NCBI GenBank assembly: GCA_945881905.1
Contig: CAMCVV010000001.1
Location: 84,983 to 133,738 of the forward strand
Origin: Paenibacillus alvei
GTDB lineage: Bacteria; Bacillota; Bacilli; Paenibacillales; NBRC-103111
DNA length: 48,756 bases
Direction of reading: 5' to 3'
Under the pieces are notes generated by a model. It was not told the origin of the DNA and did no database searches. It was given only the letters and a program-made list of their open reading frames with translations. This document shows, one piece after another, positions 44,672-48,756 of this stretch; the first letter of the stretch is position 1; every line of letters starts with the position of its first letter. Made by a program: the position numbers and the translations under genes.

Positions 44672-45946
44672 GTGGGGGATATATTCAAGTTCATAAAAAC
44701 GTACCGGAGTCGAGGATTCATGGTTGCGAGAAGTCCTGTACCACCAGAGAAAAGGCTATCCCAAGAAGCAATCAACATACTATTGATTCATTTCATATTC
44801 ACGGTCGGATTGAGTATGGCGGGCGTTTTTTTGAATTTATATTTATGGAGACTTAGCGAAAACCTCATGGTAAACGCTTATTATCATTTGATTTTTTTCG
44901 CAGTGTCTTGGGTTTCTTTTGGAATCAGTGGTTGGTTTGTGAAAAAAAGAGATCGAATTATGATCTATCGATTAGGAATTGCCTTAGTGAGTTTATTTTA
45001 TTTGAGTGTGATTGTTGTCCGCGAAAATCTGGTGCAGTATTATACGTTATTCGCTGTTCTTCAAGCCTTTGTTATGGCCTTCTATTGGATTGGCTATCTC
45101 ACATTGATGTATGATGTATCTAACGAACACAATCGCATGCGGTTTCTTGCACTGAACTTAACAATCTTCACTTTAGGAACACTCAGTGGACCGCTCATTG
45201 CAGGGAATATTATTCATTATCAAGAAGGACTTCGCGGCTATACGATTGTATTCTCGATCGCAACGCTGATGTTCATGATCGCGACCCGTCTAAGCTTCAA
45301 AATTCCTTCCCTCCAACTCCCTCCCAAACCTATGTATATTAGACAAACCATAACACTGATTCTCAAAAATCGGATATGGCAAAAGTCTTTGTTGAGTTTC
45401 ACTGTGATTGGTACATTTCAAGGCTTGATGATTTTTTTGCCTAACATTTTACTGTATCGATTTGTACCTCGAGAAGATTTGATTGGTTATTTGGGCATGA
45501 TGTATTCGTCTATGACGATTATCATGAGCATGATCAATTCACGAATCGCTCAACCAGAGAAATCCAAACTATATATCACAATCGCTGCTTGTTTGACTAT
45601 CACCGGATCGGTCATCCTCTGGTTCAATATGAGTTTGTGGAGTGTCATTATCTTCATGTCACTCTACTCACTTAGCGTTCCCTTGCAATGGAATTCTTTA
45701 ACGACGAATTATTTTGCAATCATCAGCAATCTTCCGTTACGAGGTAATATGCGCGTAGAAAGTATGGTAGTCAGAGAAGGAGCGCTCAATACAGGTCGAT
45801 TCTTCGCAGTACTGTTGTTGATTGTATGTATTAACGACTTAAGTAGTCAACAATTACCTCTTATATTAATTGGGATTTCCTTGATTCAATTCGTGAATGT
45901 GTTCATATTCAAGCAAATGAAAAGCAAATCCAAATCAACTGTATGA
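44672..45946 (+). CDS. MFS transporter
   Basis: A protein of up to 424 residues with about 12 hydrophobic segments. Major facilitator features include GWFVKKRDRIMIYRLG at the loop 2-3 position and TLGTLSGPLIAGNI in helix 5. Substrate unknown. The start is ambiguous: GTG at 44672 is only one or two bases after GAGGG, while ATG at 44720 (16 codons later) has CGAGG four bases before it. It converges on the DUF2161 gene with a perfect hairpin between them. Confidence 0.82.
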   Translation: MGDIFKFIKTYRSRGFMVARSPVPPEKRLSQEAINILLIHFIFTVGLSMAGVFLNLYLWRLSENLMVNAYYHLIFFAVSWVSFGISGWFVKKRDRIMIYRLGIALVSLFYLSVIVVRENLVQYYTLFAVLQAFVMAFYWIGYLTLMYDVSNEHNRMRFLALNLTIFTLGTLSGPLIAGNIIHYQEGLRGYTIVFSIATLMFMIATRLSFKIPSLQLPPKPMYIRQTITLILKNRIWQKSLLSFTVIGTFQGLMIFLPNILLYRFVPREDLIGYLGMMYSSMTIIMSMINSRIAQPEKSKLYITIAACLTITGSVILWFNMSLWSVIIFMSLYSLSVPLQWNSLTTNYFAIISNLPLRGNMRVESMVVREGALNTGRFFAVLLLIVCINDLSSQQLPLILIGISLIQFVNVFIFKQMKSKSKSTV

Positions 45947-45973
45947 AACGAAGAAATCAGAAGTGAAATAAAG

Positions 45974-46000
45974 CGAAAGCATAGGCGATCTATGCTTTCG
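45974..46000. terminator. Hairpin between convergent MFS and DUF2161 genes
   Basis: CGAAAGCATAG and CTATGCTTTCG form a perfect 11-bp stem with a 5-base loop. No strong T run follows on either strand, so it may be a weak bidirectional terminator. Confidence 0.55.
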
Positions 46001-46005
46001 AGGTA

Positions 46006-46734
46006 TCATGTTGAAGCTAAAGTTGAATGCTGAACATAGGTAGAATGTGCAATGATTTCGCTATGTATTGTGAGAGCTGCAACACCTTCAGATGTGAGAT
46101 CATAGATCCCTCGATGCGTTCGAACAAACCATTGATAGTAATTTTTTTGGAGTAAGTTACTTATTGATTTATTTCCTGTAAGCACTCGTATTTCTCGAGG
46201 TGACAATGCTCCACGTGTATGTATGACATATGCACAGTGTAAGGCTCGTTCGCGATAAGCGGTCATCACCTTCTGTTGGGAGCTTCCACCAATATTGTAA
46301 TCACCACTACGTTGGTAGAATTCATGTAAGAGCTTGCGCTTGCCACGAATATTGGTACGCAGTGGATAAGGAATAGGTTCACAGATGACGTCTACTGTTG
46401 GTTTATTGGTTTGATCAAAGTGTACAGTGATCAGACCTAAGCTCAACATGCCACATAATTGACGGATTTCACTCCATGTGAGACCATGAGGCGCTTTACC
46501 TTTTGGTGGAAGTTCTATCGCGATATAGACGAGGTCGGTATATTGCTTGCGCTGTATACCTTGCACCAATAGAGGCAAGTTCAAGGTTTTTTTGAGCTCA
46601 ATAATAACCAGAGGTTCATCACCACGTACCGCCAACAGATCACAGTGCTTGACTTCTGCACGAACTTCGTACCCTTGGTGTTGTAAGAATAATTTGATTG
46701 GTGCATAAAGCTCGGTTTCGAGTCGAATCGACAC
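46006..46734 (-). CDS. DUF2161-family protein with PD-(D/E)XK-like core
   Basis: A 242-residue soluble protein. The N-terminal core has RLETELYAPIKLFLQHQGYEV, then CDLLAVRGDEPLVIIELKK, fitting a D-x(n)-E-x-K nuclease-like site. The C-terminal half looks like a winged helix (LSPREIRVLTGNKSISNLLQ, RTHRGIYDLTSEGVAAL). The family is annotated as putative PD-(D/E)XK phosphodiesterase; activity untested. GTG at 46734 is chosen because GGAGGAAG lies before it; the in-frame GTG at 46749 contains that site in its own codons. Confidence 0.8.
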   Translation of the reverse strand: MSIRLETELYAPIKLFLQHQGYEVRAEVKHCDLLAVRGDEPLVIIELKKTLNLPLLVQGIQRKQYTDLVYIAIELPPKGKAPHGLTWSEIRQLCGMLSLGLITVHFDQTNKPTVDVICEPIPYPLRTNIRGKRKLLHEFYQRSGDYNIGGSSQQKVMTAYRERALHCAYVIHTRGALSPREIRVLTGNKSISNLLQKNYYQWFVRTHRGIYDLTSEGVAALTIHSEIIAHSTYVQHSTLAST

Positions 46735-46775
46735 GGCAACTTCCTCCACGATCGATGTTGAATGATTCGCTAAAC

Positions 46776-47546
46776 TTAATTACTTCGTGATCTAAGGATT
46801 ATAGATTTCTTGCTGATGTAGACTGCATGAATGATGATTAGACTAGCGATCACATAACCGACAAGTGCTAATGTGGGATATGCTTCATTGTGTTGAACAG
46901 AGACAGCTATAGAAGCCCATGCAATTACAAGACCATAGAATGGATCGTTGAATTTACGTCCCATTAGCCAAGAGAGCAGACCTGCTATCCCTAAGAGGAT
47001 CATCGCCCATACGTCCGGTCGTAGTCCAAACCCATCCCACCCTAGATTGAAAAGAGCAACGGAAATATTTACAATCATAGCTACAGAAATCCATCCCAGA
47101 TAAATACTCCATGTACCTGATACGAATACGCGCATCGCCCATGTACCCTGTCGCTCAGATGACCTCGTTCGTAAATAAATGATAAGTAATGAGATGAACA
47201 AAGCGATCATCACGAACACAGAAGCTGTAATCTGCAGAGCATGCCAAAGCACGAGCCATGTGATATTCAGTATCGAGCTGATGATGAACCAAGGACCGAT
47301 CCGAGAGATTTCAAGTTGTTTGGCATTTCGAGGCAAAGCCTGTAGGACAATGAATCCGATGAGCAAGCTATAGATGATACCCCAAATACTGAATGCATAA
47401 CCTGCAGGTGTGATAGCTGTAGGATATAGATCTGAAATTTCGCCTGTATCACGTCCAAAAAGCGGTAAAGCCATAGCGGCCCAATTGACTATAATCACAG
47501 CAATAAATGCCACAATATTCATCCATCGAATGAAAGGAACTGTCAT
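46776..47546 (-). CDS. TspO/MBR-like tryptophan-rich membrane protein
   Basis: A 256-residue membrane protein with about seven hydrophobic segments. Motifs such as ITPAGYAFSIWGIIY, ILNITWLVLWHA and SIYLGWISVAMIVNI resemble the longer TspO-like proteins of Bacillota. TspO binds tetrapyrroles and other ligands; the role here is not predictable. ATG 47546 has AGGAGG ahead of it. It is 41 bases upstream of the DUF2161 gene on the same strand. Confidence 0.8.
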   Translation of the reverse strand: MTVPFIRWMNIVAFIAVIIVNWAAMALPLFGRDTGEISDLYPTAITPAGYAFSIWGIIYSLLIGFIVLQALPRNAKQLEISRIGPWFIISSILNITWLVLWHALQITASVFVMIALFISLLIIYLRTRSSERQGTWAMRVFVSGTWSIYLGWISVAMIVNISVALFNLGWDGFGLRPDVWAMILLGIAGLLSWLMGRKFNDPFYGLVIAWASIAVSVQHNEAYPTLALVGYVIASLIIIHAVYISKKSIILRSRSN

Positions 47547-47644
47547 CGTTCTTGCCTCCTGCACAATCATGTAGTTAATGTGCGCACACTTCGTGCTCGT
47601 TTATTCATATGATAACATAAATTGAAGAAGGAGGCGTTACGTAG

Positions 47645-47839
47645 ATGAAAAAAATTTGTTTTAAAAGCACCGGCTCATTATTGCTTTTGATCATGAGTGT
47701 CATGACATGTTGGCTGACTTGGGGAGTAGAATTATTATCTGGTATAGGAGGGTGTCTGATATTTGCGCTTAGCCTAAGTGGCTCCATATTGTTGTGGAAG
47801 GATGCTTCATCAACGAGAAAAGGAGAAAAAGATGGATGA
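47645..47839 (+). CDS. Small two-span membrane protein of unknown function
   Basis: A 64-residue protein with two hydrophobic segments (about 10-30 and 33-51) and a basic C-terminal tail. GAAGGAGG precedes the ATG. I do not recognise it. Its end overlaps the start of the next small gene, so the two probably form one operon. Confidence 0.6.
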   Translation: MKKICFKSTGSLLLLIMSVMTCWLTWGVELLSGIGGCLIFALSLSGSILLWKDASSTRKGEKDG

Positions 47840-48075
47840 TCAACAAGTTTGGCATCGACAGACTACTCAACAAACTTCCGTTGCACAAATTATCTGCGCG
47901 TATGGCATATTGTTTATTTTTTAATGTATTGTTATTGTTTTTCGTTGTTGTCCTCACTTTGACAGATAAGCACATTGACACGTTCCCCAACGCTTGGGAT
48001 TTCCGCTGTATCGTATTCATGACCATCGTTGTTTTTTTTGTAGGAATTTCCGATCTATTTAGAGATCATTCATAG
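47832..48075 (+). CDS. Small membrane protein, possibly frameshifted at a T6 tract
   Basis: Two readings are possible. An uninterrupted frame from ATG 47836 gives 79 residues (MINKFGIDRLL ... VGISDLFRDHS). A frame from ATG 47832 has better spacing from AAGGAG (seven bases) and starts MDDQQVWHRQTTQQ, but stops at 47924 right after a T6 tract. Removing one T would join it to the membrane segment NVLLLFFVVVLTL and the rest. By my count the 47832 frame has about 28 percent GC at third positions and the 47836 frame about 46 percent over the same stretch, so the first looks more native. The 3' end overlaps the convergent kinase gene by 17 bases. Confidence 0.45.
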
Positions 48076-48756
48076 TTAATGTCAATTGAACCGTTGTACC
48101 GATATCGATTTTGCTTTGAATATGTATGTGTCCGCCATGATTTTTCATGATCTGGTAACTAACCATCAGTCCTAAACCGGTGCCTTTTTCTTTGGTTGAA
48201 TAAAAGGGTTCTCCGAGAAGAGGTATGCGTTCTTTGGATATGCCTACACCTTCATCGATGAAGGAGATCACTAATTGCTGTAAGTCATTCTTAGAAGCAT
48301 CGATATGTATATGACCGCCATTGGGCATGGAATCGATGGCATTGTTAAGAATATTAATGAAAACTTGCTTCAATTGATTTTCATCATATCGGACGAGCGG
48401 CAACGTGTAGGTGGGATTAAATATGATTTCGACATTATTCAAATTCGCTTGGGGATGCAGGAGTTCAATGGTATTCGCCAAAGTGTCATCTATATGATTT
48501 AATTGAAAATTCACAGCTTGTGGTTTTGATACGACAAGGAGTTCACTGACAATAAAATTAATGCGGTCTAATTCCACTAACATAATTTCGAAAAAATCTG
48601 TAAATTGAGGCACTCTATTTTTCAATAATTGCGCAAAACCTTTGAGTGAAGTTAACGGATTGCGAATTTCATGAGCTACACCAGCAGCAAGTTGACCTAC
48701 GATAGAGAGCTTCTCTGATTTGATGAGTAAATCTGTTGATCTTTTTTCATCGGTGA
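48059..48756 (-). CDS. Sporulation-type sensor histidine kinase, C-terminal part
   Basis: The gene enters from the right edge; 232 C-terminal residues are visible. HisKA carries the phosphoacceptor His in GQLAAGVAHEIRNPLTSLKG, the form found in KinA/KinE-type kinases that feed the Spo0A phosphorelay. ATPase boxes follow: NILNNAIDSMPNGG, DEGVGISKERI and GTGLGLMVSYQIMKNHGG. The N-terminal sensor lies beyond the window. Confidence 0.9.
   Translation of the reverse strand, partial: TDEKRSTDLLIKSEKLSIVGQLAAGVAHEIRNPLTSLKGFAQLLKNRVPQFTDFFEIMLVELDRINFIVSELLVVSKPQAVNFQLNHIDDTLANTIELLHPQANLNNVEIIFNPTYTLPLVRYDENQLKQVFINILNNAIDSMPNGGHIHIDASKNDLQQLVISFIDEGVGISKERIPLLGEPFYSTKEKGTGLGLMVSYQIMKNHGGHIHIQSKIDIGTTVQLTLTMNDL

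Overview
The window is an AT-rich, densely coded chromosome segment from an endospore-forming Bacillota, most likely Paenibacillaceae. The signs are a Spo0E-like phosphatase, YtxC upstream of thrS, a gamma-SASP-like peptide, an AbrB-type regulator with a Cys-pair tail, a sporulation-type sensor kinase, an S-box and a T-box leader, and a YesM/YesN pair beside a sugar ABC operon. Gene names rest on reading conserved motifs by eye; no database search was run.

Layout. 1-5.5 kb is housekeeping: cysK 3' end, an AlaR/AlaT-like regulator and aminotransferase, Spo0E-like, PduO-type cobalamin adenosyltransferase overlapping an RluA pseudouridine synthase, an ArsC/Spx-like protein and a site-2 protease. 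5.7-8.0 kb holds two translationally coupled DGQHR (DndB-like) proteins with no phosphorothioation genes in view. 8.2-15.2 kb has a giant double GT-C glycosyltransferase, a 5'-3' exonuclease, a YihY-family protein, two small conserved genes and an HRDC protein behind an attenuator-like hairpin. 15.3-21 kb is the S-box metA-metI methionine pair, ytxC, and T-box thrS. 21-28 kb has a 3D-domain protein, small spore-type and YugN proteins, HtrA with a two-component system, ispH and a DUF2062 protein. 28-31 kb has DAHP synthase with octanucleotide repeats in its leader and a GSI-beta-like glutamine synthetase behind a very large palindrome.

31.0-35.2 kb is the most foreign-looking stretch: an integrase remnant, an orphan tRNA 3' end with a hairpin, then a minus-strand operon. 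The operon encodes (i) a secreted protein with ten 7-residue repeats and a C-terminal domain X, (ii) a secreted protein with a C-terminal HNH nuclease domain, and (iii) a leaderless protein made of domain X alone. It reads as a polymorphic toxin-immunity locus in which the putative immunity fold also occurs as an exported fusion. I could not match domain X to any family I know.

35.3-37.5 kb is serC, trmL and an AbrB-like gene. 37.5-44.6 kb has a 32-residue membrane peptide and a YesN/YesM two-component system divergent from a carbohydrate ABC operon (two permeases and a lipoprotein, no ATPase). 44.6-48.8 kb ends with an MFS transporter, a DUF2161 nuclease-fold protein, a TspO-like protein, two small membrane proteins (one perhaps frameshifted) and the 3' part of a sporulation-type histidine kinase.
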